From NCBI GenBank assembly GCA_029824495.1, contig JALGXY010000454.1, forward strand, positions 1 to 6,317: a stretch of 6,317 bases of DNA, read 5' to 3'. The DNA comes from Fimbriimonadia bacterium. Its GTDB lineage: Bacteria > Armatimonadota > Fimbriimonadia > Fimbriimonadales > Fimbriimonadaceae. The notes beneath the pieces are model-generated. The model saw nothing but the letters and a program-made list of their open reading frames with translations. It made no database searches and was not told where the DNA came from. Below are positions 1 through 6,132 of this stretch, piece by piece; within the stretch, counting starts at the first letter, position 1; each line of letters starts with the position of its first letter. Made by a program: the position numbers and the translations under genes.

Positions 1-389
1 CCACGCCTGCCCTCCTTCACCATGCCGTAAGCGATGATCTCGCCTTTGACTTTCTGCAGCTCTTTGCAGATCCAATGCTGGTTGAACCAGACGAGGACGA
101 TCACGCCCGAGCCGTCGTCGAGGGTCGCTTTCAGCAGGACTCGCCGGTTCCTCATCGGCCGCGACTCAACCTTTATCAGCCGACCTCGAACTGTGGCGTG
201 ATAGCCAGGGCGGCACATCATGATCTGCGGGAGGTTCGACCGGTCCTCCATTCTCCGGGGGAAGTTCCAGAGGACATCTCGGACAGTATTGAGCCCGATT
301 TTCTTGATGATCATCGCCACTTTTGGCCCGACACCCTTTAAGAATTGGATGTCAGTATCAAGGGCGTCCCTGGGCGTTTCCCCGCTCAT
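1..389 (-). CDS. recG: ATP-dependent DNA helicase RecG, N-terminal part (runs off left edge)
   Basis: RecG is a superfamily 2 helicase that remodels stalled replication forks and branch-migrates recombination junctions. The reverse complement reads from ATG at 389-387 without a stop to the window edge, giving 129 residues. Residues 18-23 (KGVGPK) and 31-50 (IGLNTVRDVL then WNFPRRMEDR) match the start of the RecG wedge domain. Residues 66-104 resemble its OB fold, ending in DDGSGVIVLVWFNQ, close to the family pattern of D-G-(T/S)-G followed by FFNQ. The helicase motor domains lie beyond the window. Only 17 residues precede KGVGPK, so this form lacks a long N-terminal extension. No convincing Shine-Dalgarno sequence precedes the ATG. 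The gene diverges from the atp operon with only 20 bases between start codons. The family call rests on the wedge/OB pattern alone, but the match is good over more than 100 residues. Confidence 0.88.
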   Translation of the reverse strand, partial: MSGETPRDALDTDIQFLKGVGPKVAMIIKKIGLNTVRDVLWNFPRRMEDRSNLPQIMMCRPGYHATVRGRLIKVESRPMRNRRVLLKATLDDGSGVIVLVWFNQHWICKELQKVKGEIIAYGMVKEGRR

Positions 390-409
390 CTGCTTAAATC
401 TACACGATC

Positions 410-841
410 ATGCCAGACGGAACGATTCCGGAAGAGCCGGAAGAAGGCCAACCGACGCCTGAGGAAAAGGTGCAGGAGCTGCAGAAAAATGTCTCTGCCG
501 CTGCGGACAGAGCATCGTTTGCCGACCCGCCAGAATCGGATGAGATCGCGAAGAAGCTGGCCGAAGCAAAAGACAAGATCGAATTGGCCCGAAAAAAGAA
601 CAAGGCCAGAATCGCCCGAGATCGACCTGCTGTTGCTGAGTCGCAGGAGAAGGACAGCGCGCCAACAGGTCCAGGAATGGCGATGGCCTTTGCTCTGCTG
701 TTTATGCCGCTCTCGGGCATGGTGCTCGGCTGGATGGTCGATCAGTGGCTGAAGACCGACACACTCTTCCGCAATCTGGGGTTCGTTGCCGGAGCAGCCG
801 TCGCCATCCTCTATGTTGTCCGCATCACCAAACAGCAATGA
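410..841 (+). CDS. atpZ: AtpZ/AtpI-family Fo assembly protein with long charged N-terminus
   Basis: This is the first gene of the atp operon, 143 residues. The C-terminal part (about 87-140) has two membrane segments: GPGMAMAFALLFMPLSGMVL running into GWMVDQWL, then a second at about 121-137. The G-W-x-x-D-x-W-L stretch and the following NLGFVAGAA fit small AtpZ-type proteins (often called AtpI/AtpQ-like) found upstream of atpB. These are thought to help Fo assembly or ion supply. Residues 1-86 are hydrophilic: an acidic Pro/Glu-rich start, then a Lys/Glu/Ala-rich stretch (about 44-70) that looks helical. Most AtpZ proteins are shorter, so this extension is unusual. ATG 410 has no Shine-Dalgarno sequence. 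An in-frame GTG at 470 (codon 21) is preceded by GAGG at 5 bases and would give 123 residues. The stop overlaps the atpI start (ATGA). The family call is moderately sure; the exact start is not. Confidence 0.72.
   Translation: MPDGTIPEEPEEGQPTPEEKVQELQKNVSAAADRASFADPPESDEIAKKLAEAKDKIELARKKNKARIARDRPAVAESQEKDSAPTGPGMAMAFALLFMPLSGMVLGWMVDQWLKTDTLFRNLGFVAGAAVAILYVVRITKQQ
461..472 (+). promoter_or_regulatory. Possible alternative start of atpZ: GAGG plus in-frame GTG
   Basis: GAGG at 461-464 lies 5 bases before GTG at 470-472, which is in frame with atpZ (codon 21). It is a better-placed ribosome-binding site than anything before ATG 410. Use of this start would widen the gap to recG from 20 to 80 bases, giving room for a divergent promoter. 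Against it, most atp genes here start without a clear Shine-Dalgarno sequence, so its absence at 410 is weak evidence. Confidence 0.35.
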
Positions 842-1218
842 GTGAGGATCGCAAGCCGTTTCGAATCCTGAAAGCTGCGTTCCTTGGGGCCACGCTCCTT
901 TTGGTGGTGTCAGCGTTTTTCACCGGAGGGTGGCAGCCAGCTGTGGCAGCGCTGTCTGGGACAGCGGCTACGCTTCTCTATCTCTATTTCTCTTGGCTGA
1001 TGATCCGCGGGTTTGGAGCTGCTCATGGAGGAGACGGACTCAAGCCTCCGCATCCTCTCATCATCTTCACGGCGGTCCTGATGAAGCTGCCTGTGATCTG
1101 GCTGGCGTGGAAATCCTCAGAGCTCTTGGGGCCACACGGCCCACCATTTTTTCTTGGCGGATTGGCGTTGGTATACTGCGCGCTGGTCGGTTGGGGCACG
1201 CTTTCCAATCGAACCTAA
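838..1218 (+). CDS. atpI: AtpI-like four-helix membrane protein of the ATP synthase operon
   Basis: A 126-residue membrane protein, the usual AtpI size, lying directly before atpB as AtpI does in many operons. AtpI family members are not part of the finished enzyme; they have been linked to c-ring assembly or stability and to cation transport. Four hydrophobic segments are visible at about residues 12-28, 35-57, 73-91 and 103-121. The third holds HPLIIFTAVLMKLPVIWLAW. The start ATG at 838-840 overlaps the atpZ stop as ATGA, which supports translational coupling. Longer versions starting further upstream would run inside atpZ in a different frame and read as non-membrane, Arg/His-rich sequence, so they are rejected. 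Small membrane proteins of this kind diverge quickly. The call rests on size, topology and position as much as on residues. Confidence 0.7.
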   Translation: MSEDRKPFRILKAAFLGATLLLVVSAFFTGGWQPAVAALSGTAATLLYLYFSWLMIRGFGAAHGGDGLKPPHPLIIFTAVLMKLPVIWLAWKSSELLGPHGPPFFLGGLALVYCALVGWGTLSNRT

Positions 1219-1230
1219 AAAGACGTGTCA

Positions 1231-1983
1231 ATGGAGCTTTTCGGGAACTCTGCGATTCAGATGGTCGCCGCAGGCGGCGCTTACCTCACGTTTGGGGGGC
1301 TCTTGATCTATGTTGGTCTTGTATTGTTGGCAGTGTTCATCTTCTTGGGCAAAGCCAAGAAAGGGCTCAACGAAAGAGTCTTCAAGAATCCTTTCACTCA
1401 GCGATTCGAGCAGCTCTATCTCTTCATTGAGAACCTCTGCATCGGCATTATCGGCCCGCACGGCCGCAAGTACATCCCGATGATGATCGGCTTCTGGCTG
1501 GTGATCTTCTTCGGCAATGCAGCCGCGCTCTTCTTCGCAACGTCGCCGACCGCAGACCTCAGCTTCAACCTCGGCATGGCGCTGATCATGATCGGCTATG
1601 TTCAACATGAAGGCGCGAAGTCAAATGGAGGCGGACCGAAGGGAGTTCTGGCTCACATGAAGCACTTTGCCGGGCCAAAGCTCAGCGGCCTTCTGATGAT
1701 TCTGGTCACCCCTCTGATCTTCATGATTGAGATCATCTCTGAGGTGATGAAGAACCTGTCGCTTTCACTGCGACTCTTCGGAAACATCGACGGCGGCCAC
1801 CAGGCGGTCGAAGCGATGAACGCCCTTGGTGCAGATTATTACGTTCCGGTCGGCATGTTCCTTTTGCCGATCAAACTGCTGACAGTAATCGTTCAGGCCC
1901 TTATCTTCTGCCTGCTCGGCTGCGTCTACATCTCGCTGGTCACTCACCACGAAGAGGATCACGGAACGGCGGCGGCCCACTAA
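1231..1983 (+). CDS. atpB: ATP synthase Fo subunit a
   Basis: Subunit a forms the two half-channels that carry protons to and from the c-ring. The protein is 250 residues with several membrane helices. SLSLRLFGN at about 177-185 is the family signature; R181 matches the essential E. coli Arg210 and N185 matches Asn214. Q222 in VQALIF matches Gln252. H190 sits at the position of E. coli Glu219, as in mitochondria and many bacteria. K215 sits at the position of E. coli His245, where His190-type proteins often carry Glu; this is unusual. The C-terminus is His/Glu-rich (THHEEDH). ATG 1231 is chosen because AAAAGA at 1218-1223 lies 7 bases upstream. A GTG at 1225, two codons earlier, is the alternative. 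The gene begins 12 bases after atpI ends. Confidence 0.95.
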   Translation: MELFGNSAIQMVAAGGAYLTFGGLLIYVGLVLLAVFIFLGKAKKGLNERVFKNPFTQRFEQLYLFIENLCIGIIGPHGRKYIPMMIGFWLVIFFGNAAALFFATSPTADLSFNLGMALIMIGYVQHEGAKSNGGGPKGVLAHMKHFAGPKLSGLLMILVTPLIFMIEIISEVMKNLSLSLRLFGNIDGGHQAVEAMNALGADYYVPVGMFLLPIKLLTVIVQALIFCLLGCVYISLVTHHEEDHGTAAAH

Positions 1984-2043
1984 ACACAATTTCACGACCT
2001 GAATTTAATTCAACAAGACAACAACACGGAGAAAAACAAGAAC
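1984..2043 (+). promoter_or_regulatory. A/C-rich leader and GGAG ribosome-binding site of atpE
   Basis: The 60 bases between atpB and atpE are poor in G and rich in A and C, with no stable hairpin visible, and end with GGAG at 2028-2031. The spacing to ATG is 12 bases, longer than the common 5-9. It is the clearest purine site among the operon genes, most of which have none. In E. coli an unstructured leader before atpE raises c-subunit synthesis to match its high copy number in the enzyme. A similar role here is inferred. Confidence 0.5.
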
Positions 2044-2289
2044 ATGGGAATCGGAATCGGAATCGCCCTTCTGGGCGTTGGACTCGGCCTTGGATTCATC
2101 GGATACGGCGCTATGGGCGGAATGTCCCGTCAGCCCGAAGCTATCAGCAAGCTGCAGACAGCCATGCTGATAGCTATGGCATTCGTTGAGCTCGTCGGCC
2201 TGCTGACAATCTTCCTCCTGCCTGGCGGCATTGCCGGGGCAGAAGCGAAGGCCGCAGCACCAGTCGAAGCTTCCACAGAAGCTCACTAA
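2044..2289 (+). CDS. atpE: ATP synthase Fo subunit c (proton-type ring subunit)
   Basis: Subunit c is a membrane hairpin; a ring of many copies rotates as protons bind and leave. The 81-residue protein has helix 1 with the glycine repeat G11, G13, G15, G17, the polar loop RQPE at 29-32, and helix 2 with the essential carboxylate E49. E49 is 20 residues after R29, the same distance as Arg41 to Asp61 in E. coli. No Gln occurs 13 residues before the loop Arg (Leu instead) and no Ser/Thr follows E49, so the known sodium ligands are missing and proton coupling is predicted. Helix 1 starts directly at Met, about 12 residues shorter than in E. coli. No upstream in-frame ATG or GTG could lengthen it. 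A tail of about 20 residues (61-81), rich in Ala and Glu, extends past helix 2. The gene opens with three tandem GGAATC units. Confidence 0.96.
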   Translation: MGIGIGIALLGVGLGLGFIGYGAMGGMSRQPEAISKLQTAMLIAMAFVELVGLLTIFLLPGGIAGAEAKAAAPVEASTEAH

Positions 2290-2301
2290 TCTGAAATTTG
2301 T

Positions 2302-2325
2302 GCCGGGGGGAGGACTCCCCCCGGC
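2302..2325 (+). promoter_or_regulatory. GC-rich mRNA hairpin between atpE and atpF
   Basis: Bases 2302-2311 and 2316-2325 pair perfectly over 10 bp (GCCGGGGGGA with TCCCCCCGGC) around a GGAC loop. No T tract follows, so it is not a normal intrinsic terminator. It sits 13 bases after the atpE stop and 36 bases before atpF. It probably acts as a 3' stabiliser for an atpE-containing RNA fragment or as a partial terminator. Either would raise c above the downstream subunits. The structure is seen; the role is inferred. Confidence 0.75.
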
Positions 2326-2361
2326 GCCCTGACCAACTAAACTCACAATTTCGCGCAGCAG

Positions 2362-2979
2362 ATGAGCAACAAAACTTCACCATTGGCTTTACCTTGGGCA
2401 AAGCTGGTTCTGGGACTCGTCCTGATGATCGGAGGCATGTATGTCTCTCAGAATTCAGGCGACCTCCAAAAAACAATCCAAGATTCACTGGGCCTGCCAC
2501 TCGATCCAGGCAAGACCCTTGCAGCGATCGGCGTTTTCCTGATCGTCTTTCCTGTCATCGATCTCTACTATCTCAAGCCACTGAAGGAAGCGATTGACGA
2601 GCGAAGCAACAGCCTTGAGAGCACATTCACCGAGGCAGAACAGCTTCGGACAGACATGGAAGAGATGAAGGTTGGCTACGAAAAGCAGCTCGCCGACACA
2701 GAAGCCAGCGCTCGAGAGCAGATTCAGGCTCAGGTCAAAGAAGCTACTGACCTCCGCAAGACCCTGATGGCCGAGGCAGAAGCCAAAGCCGACGAACTGG
2801 TCAAGCGAGCCAACGAAGAGATCGAAGCTGAAAAGCAGAAAGCTCTCACAGAACTTCGCGTCAACGTTTCGAACCTCTCCTTGATGGCCGCCGAGAAAAT
2901 CATCGGTGGAAACATGGATGAAGGCAAGAACCAGAAGATTATCGACGAGTTCCTCGCATCCGTCGAAGCTAAGAACTGA
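2362..2979 (+). CDS. atpF: ATP synthase Fo subunit b, with extra N-terminal hydrophobic segment
   Basis: Subunit b forms the peripheral stalk that ties alpha and delta to the membrane. Residues 50-70 form the usual membrane anchor, followed by YYLKPLKEAIDERSNSLE, the counterpart of the short tether after the E. coli anchor. A long charged helix rich in Glu, Lys and Ala follows (about 75-168), and the C-terminal AAEKIIGGNMDE matches the delta-binding end of b. At 205 residues it is about 45-50 longer than typical b. The excess lies before the anchor: about 14-29 is a second hydrophobic segment (AKLVLGLVLMIGGMYV), then a polar linker to about 49. It may be a signal peptide or a second helix; no clear cleavage motif is seen. 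ATG 2362 has no clear Shine-Dalgarno sequence. The next in-frame Met codons (22, 26) would cut this segment. The stop overlaps atpH by one base (TGATG). No second b-type (b') gene is present. Confidence 0.93.
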   Translation: MSNKTSPLALPWAKLVLGLVLMIGGMYVSQNSGDLQKTIQDSLGLPLDPGKTLAAIGVFLIVFPVIDLYYLKPLKEAIDERSNSLESTFTEAEQLRTDMEEMKVGYEKQLADTEASAREQIQAQVKEATDLRKTLMAEAEAKADELVKRANEEIEAEKQKALTELRVNVSNLSLMAAEKIIGGNMDEGKNQKIIDEFLASVEAKN

Positions 2980-3530
2980 TGACCGATTCGCGAGCCGCAA
3001 AACGATACGCCCGAGCTCTTTTCAGCGCTGCGCAGAAACAGAGTGCGGTTGAGGCTATCGACGCTGACCTGAAGGCTGTCACAGCCGCTATTGCAGGCAA
3101 TGATGCTTTCAAAACCCTGCTCTTCTCACCTGTCACATCTGACAAGGATAAGAGCAGCATTGTCAGCAAATCTCTCAGCGGAGCTCACGAACTGACACAG
3201 AGCCTGTTCCAGCTCTTGATCAAAAAGAGCCGTGAACAGGACATCTTCTCGATCCAGCTCACTTTCGAAGAGCTGAAGCGAGAACAGGAAGGGATCGTGA
3301 AGGCCTTGATTGAATCAGCCTTTCCGCTCTCAGACACACAGAAGTCATCCGTCGTCGCCAAGGTTGCCTCCGCCACAGGACGCACCGTCGACGCAGAATA
3401 CGCGGTGAACGAAGACCTGCTTGCAGGCGTTCGAGTCACCTATGACAATTTCGTATTGGACGGCACAGCCCGCGGTCAGCTCGATCGCATGAAAGAGGGC
3501 CTGCTGTACGATCTCCTCAAGCAAAGCTGA
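2979..3530 (+). CDS. atpH: ATP synthase F1 subunit delta
   Basis: Delta sits on top of the F1 head and joins it to the b stalk (it is the counterpart of mitochondrial OSCP). The 183-residue length is normal (E. coli has 177). The N-terminal helical domain begins with AAKRYARALFSAA, the family's usual opening (A-x-R-Y-A-x-A-L). The C-terminal end carries the conserved pattern around LLAGVRVTYDNFVLDGTARG (148-167), then a final helix that includes LDRMKEGL. The ATG at 2979-2981 shares its A with the atpF stop, so translation is probably coupled to b. Delta and b are stalk partners needed in small, matched numbers. No Shine-Dalgarno sequence is evident, which fits coupling. Nothing is broken or missing. 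Confidence 0.94.
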   Translation: MTDSRAAKRYARALFSAAQKQSAVEAIDADLKAVTAAIAGNDAFKTLLFSPVTSDKDKSSIVSKSLSGAHELTQSLFQLLIKKSREQDIFSIQLTFEELKREQEGIVKALIESAFPLSDTQKSSVVAKVASATGRTVDAEYAVNEDLLAGVRVTYDNFVLDGTARGQLDRMKEGLLYDLLKQS

Positions 3531-3548
3531 ACCCAGAGACCATAAAAA

Positions 3549-5069
3549 ATGGCCATCAAACCGGAAGAAATCACCTCGATCCTAGAGCAGGAGCTCCAAT
3601 CCTTCGACAAGAAGGTTGAAAAGGATCACGTCGGCACTGTCATCCAGGTGGGTGACGGCATTGCTCGCGTCTACGGACTGCCCGACTGTCAGGTCGGTGA
3701 AATGCTCGAGTTCCCTGGCGGAACCTTTGGGCTGGCGCTCAACCTCGAAGAAGATTCGATCGGCGCTGTCCTTATCGGCGAATCCGAGCACATCAAAGAG
3801 GGCGACACGGTCAAAGAGACCGGACGCATCATTGAAGTGCCCGTCGGCAAAGCACTGCTCGGCCGCGTTGTCAACACGCTCGGTCAGCCGCTCGACGGCG
3901 CTGGCCCGATCGCAGCTGACAGCTTCTCGCTGCTCGAGACAGGCGCTCCCGGTGTTGTCGATCGACAGCCCGTTACAGAGCCGCTTCAGACAGGCATCAA
4001 AGCTGTCGACGCCATGATCCCGATCGGACGTGGCCAGCGAGAGCTGATCATCGGTGACCGCCAGACAGGCAAAACCCAGATCTGCATCGACACCATTCTC
4101 AACCAGAAGAAGACGCACGAGCCCGGCGAAAGCCCGGTCTACTGCATCTACGTTGCGATTGGCCAGAAACAGGCACAGGTTGCCCGCGTTGTTGAGACCC
4201 TGCGAGAGCACGGTGCTCTCGACTACACAATCGTCGTAACAGCTTCCGCTTCTGACTCAAACGCTATGCAGTACCTGGCACCCTTCGCCGGCGCTGCAAT
4301 GGGCGAGTTCTTCCGTGACAACGGCATGCACGCCTTGGTCGTCTACGATGACCTTTCCAAGCACGCTGTTGCCTACCGAGCGGTCTCGCTTCTGCTGCGA
4401 CGACCTCCGGGCCGAGAAGCCTTCCCTGGCGACGTTTTCTACCTGCACTCGCGACTGTTGGAGCGCTCTGCAAAGCTCTCTGATGAGAATGGCGCTGGCT
4501 CGCTTACGGCACTGCCGATCATCGAGACGCAGTCTGGCGACGTTTCTGCCTACATCCCGACCAACGTGATCTCGATCACCGACGGCCAGATCTACCTGGA
4601 GCCGGATCTGTTCTTCGCTGGTGTTCGACCGGCGATCAACGTCGGCATCTCAGTCTCCCGAGTCGGCGGCAACGCTCAGATCAAGGCGATGAAACAGGTC
4701 GCCGGTAAGCTGAAGCTCGAGATGGCTCAGTTCCGAGAAGTTCAGGCGTTCGCGCAGTTCGCTTCGGATCTTGACAAAGCCACTCAGCAGCAGCTTCGAC
4801 GAGGTCAGCGACTGACCGAGCTTCTGAAGCAGAACCTCGCCAGCCCCTACGATGTTGAAGACCAGACGATCGCAATCTTTGCAGGAACCAACGGCTTCCT
4901 CGATGGAATCGAGAACAGTCAGGTCATCGCGTTCGAGCAGGGTCTGATCGCACACGTTCGAGAGAACTACGCAGACGTCATCGAAAAGCTTCGCACCGAG
5001 AAGAAGATGAGCGACGACGTTGAAGCGACCGTCCGCAAAGCCTGCGAAGAATTCGCAGAGACATTCTGA
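3549..5069 (+). CDS. atpA: ATP synthase F1 subunit alpha
   Basis: Alpha alternates with beta in the F1 hexamer; it holds the non-catalytic nucleotide sites and supplies an arginine to the catalytic site. The 506-residue protein is full length (E. coli 513) and close to the family throughout. An N-terminal helix that meets delta/b is followed by the beta-barrel domain (about 27-95). The P-loop GDRQTGKT is at 169-176, Walker B with [10 protein letters not shown] is at 264-273, and [20 protein letters not shown] is at 282-301. The alpha/beta signature [10 protein letters not shown] is at 361-370, and R371 matches the E. coli arginine finger Arg376. A C-terminal helical domain (about 376-506) follows. 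The loop before GSLTALP is shorter than in E. coli. The gene starts 18 bases after atpH with only AGAG as a weak distant site. It is complete although its beta partner gene is not in the window. Confidence 0.98.
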   Translation: MAIKPEEITSILEQELQSFDKKVEKDHVGTVIQVGDGIARVYGLPDCQVGEMLEFPGGTFGLALNLEEDSIGAVLIGESEHIKEGDTVKETGRIIEVPVGKALLGRVVNTLGQPLDGAGPIAADSFSLLETGAPGVVDRQPVTEPLQTGIKAVDAMIPIGRGQRELIIGDRQTGKTQICIDTILNQKKTHEPGESPVYCIYVAIGQKQAQVARVVETLREHGALDYTIVVTASASDSNAMQYLAPFAGAAMGEFFRDNGMHALVVYDDLSKHAVAYRAVSLLLRRPPGREAFPGDVFYLHSRLLERSAKLSDENGAGSLTALPIIETQSGDVSAYIPTNVISITDGQIYLEPDLFFAGVRPAINVGISVSRVGGNAQIKAMKQVAGKLKLEMAQFREVQAFAQFASDLDKATQQQLRRGQRLTELLKQNLASPYDVEDQTIAIFAGTNGFLDGIENSQVIAFEQGLIAHVRENYADVIEKLRTEKKMSDDVEATVRKACEEFAETF

Positions 5070-5081
5070 GACTAGAGCAGC

Positions 5082-5942
5082 ATGGCTAACCTGAAGCAGA
5101 TCCGGCAGCGCATCCGGACCTCCAAAAACATCCAGCAGATCACGAAAGCGATGAAGCTGGTTGCGGCAGCGCGCCTCACCAAGGCGAAGAACCGCGTTGA
5201 AGAGGCTCGGCCTTACAGCCTTAAAATGCGCGAGTTCATGGCAAGCGTCGGCGGCGGTGACCTTCCGTCACACCCGCTGCTCGAACGCCGAGAAGTCAAG
5301 CGAATCTGCCTCGTCCTGATCACTGCAGACCGAGGTCTGGCTGGTGCGTTCAACACCAACCTCCTCAAAGCAGCACAGTCGTTCCTCGACTCATCTGAGT
5401 ACGAAGTGAGCCTGATTACGGTCGGAAACAAGGGCAAGCAGTTCTTCGAGAAGCGCGGCTACAACGTTCGAGAGCACATCAATGTACCGAGCGAAGGCGC
5501 CGGCCTCGAAGATGCACGAAAGCTGACCGAAGCTGTCACTGCGCTCTACGAGGCTCAAACAGTGGATGCGATCCACTTCTGCTACAGCCGCTTCTACTCG
5601 GCGATTCGACAGGAGCCTGAAATTGTTCAGCTTCTTCCGATCGAGCCTCCAGAAAGCGAAGCAGAAGAGACCGGTATTGCGAAGGACTATAAGTTCGAGC
5701 CGGAGCCGAAGGAGCTCCTCGGGCTGCTTCTTCCGAAGTACGTGCTGACCATTGTTCTTCAGGCGATGCTCGAATCATCAGCATCGGAGCACGGTGCGCG
5801 AATGACAGCAATGTCGAGCGCGACCGACAACGCCGGCAGCATGATCGACGAGCTGACCTTGACGGCCAACCGAGCCCGACAGGCAGCGATCACCACCGAG
5901 ATCCTCGAGATCGTCGCTGGTGCAGAAGCGCTCAAGGCGTAA
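5082..5942 (+). CDS. atpG: ATP synthase F1 subunit gamma
   Basis: Gamma is the central rotor shaft that couples c-ring rotation to the catalytic sites. At 286 residues it matches E. coli (287), and I see no cyanobacterial-type regulatory insertion. The N-terminal helix has IRTSKNIQQITKAMKLVAAA (11-30), the usual start. ITADRGLAGAFN at about 80-91 matches the conserved DRGLCG region. The C-terminal helix carries SSASEHGARMTAMSSATDNA and ends with ITTEILEIVAGAEA (270-283), an exact fit to the gamma signature I-T-x-E-x2-E-x3-G-A-x-A. The gene begins 12 bases after atpA with a weak AGAG site. Unlike the usual order, no atpD or atpC follows; a strong terminator does, making this the last gene of the transcript. 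Confidence 0.97.
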   Translation: MANLKQIRQRIRTSKNIQQITKAMKLVAAARLTKAKNRVEEARPYSLKMREFMASVGGGDLPSHPLLERREVKRICLVLITADRGLAGAFNTNLLKAAQSFLDSSEYEVSLITVGNKGKQFFEKRGYNVREHINVPSEGAGLEDARKLTEAVTALYEAQTVDAIHFCYSRFYSAIRQEPEIVQLLPIEPPESEAEETGIAKDYKFEPEPKELLGLLLPKYVLTIVLQAMLESSASEHGARMTAMSSATDNAGSMIDELTLTANRARQAAITTEILEIVAGAEALKA

Positions 5943-5966
5943 CTTTCCGGTTAAACCGGTAATGAG

Positions 5967-6000
5967 GCGGCGTGGACTTTAGAGTCCGCGCCGCTTTTTT
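5967..6000 (+). terminator. Rho-independent terminator of the atp operon
   Basis: Bases 5967-5978 pair with 5983-5994 over 12 bp, with a single G-U wobble, around a TTAG loop. Six T residues (5995-6000) follow at once. It begins 24 bases after the atpG stop. This is a textbook intrinsic terminator and marks the end of the operon before any atpD or atpC gene. A smaller palindrome, CCGGTTAAACCGG at 5947-5959, lies between the stop and the stem. Confidence 0.93.
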
Positions 6001-6020
6001 CGTTGCCCTCCTCCCCCTAA

Positions 6021-6059
6021 CCCCCTCCTCCCTTTCGCTTCGCAAAAAGGAGGAAGGGG
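6021..6059. repeat. Pyrimidine/purine inverted repeat downstream of the terminator
   Basis: A C/T-rich arm (6021-6035) pairs with an A/G-rich arm (6046-6059) in three blocks of 4, 6 and 3 bp, broken by one mismatch and one bulged C, around a loop containing CGCTTCGC. No T tract follows on either strand, so it does not look like a second terminator. The form recalls dispersed palindromic intergenic elements (REP-like), but one copy cannot show that. Confidence 0.55.
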
Positions 6060-6075
6060 AATTGTCTCTTTTCCC

Positions 6076-6121
6076 CGTCCACCACCACCGGAGGCGGGTG
6101 GGTGGGGGATGGTGGTGGACG
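6076..6121. repeat. Perfect 12-bp inverted repeat with G-rich loop
   Basis: CGTCCACCACCA at 6076-6087 is the exact reverse complement of 6110-6121. The 22-base loop contains GGAGG, GGG, GGG and GGGGG runs (6090-6108), which could stack as a G-quadruplex on the plus strand. It lies in non-coding DNA between the terminator and the next gene. Its function is unknown. It may be part of the same palindromic element as the repeat at 6021-6059. Confidence 0.65.
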
Positions 6122-6132
6122 ACGCGGCGAAG

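Noticed and set aside
75..341. Plus-strand open frame of 88 codons
   Set aside because: It lies antisense to recG, whose protein matches a known family; the plus-strand product is low-complexity and unlike any family I know.
745..837. Longer start for atpI inside atpZ
   Set aside because: The added residues are Arg/His-rich and out of character; ATG 838 overlaps the atpZ stop as ATGA and gives the usual AtpI length.
386..838. Minus-strand open frame of 150 codons opposite atpZ
   Set aside because: Its product is Arg/Leu/Cys-rich shadow sequence; the plus-strand frame has a coherent two-helix membrane domain and couples to atpI.
2044..2289. Sodium-coupled c subunit
   Set aside because: The Gln in helix 1 and the Ser/Thr after the carboxylate, typical sodium ligands, are both absent.
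2302..2325. Full terminator ending transcription after atpE
   Set aside because: No T run follows the stem, and the downstream genes b, delta, alpha and gamma are essential parts of the same enzyme with no visible promoter of their own.
3582..4211. Minus-strand open frame of 209 codons opposite atpA
   Set aside because: atpA is strongly conserved across the whole stretch; the long antisense frame follows from its codon bias.
6021..6059. Second intrinsic terminator
   Set aside because: No T tract follows the stem on either strand, and the operon already has a complete terminator at 5967-6000.
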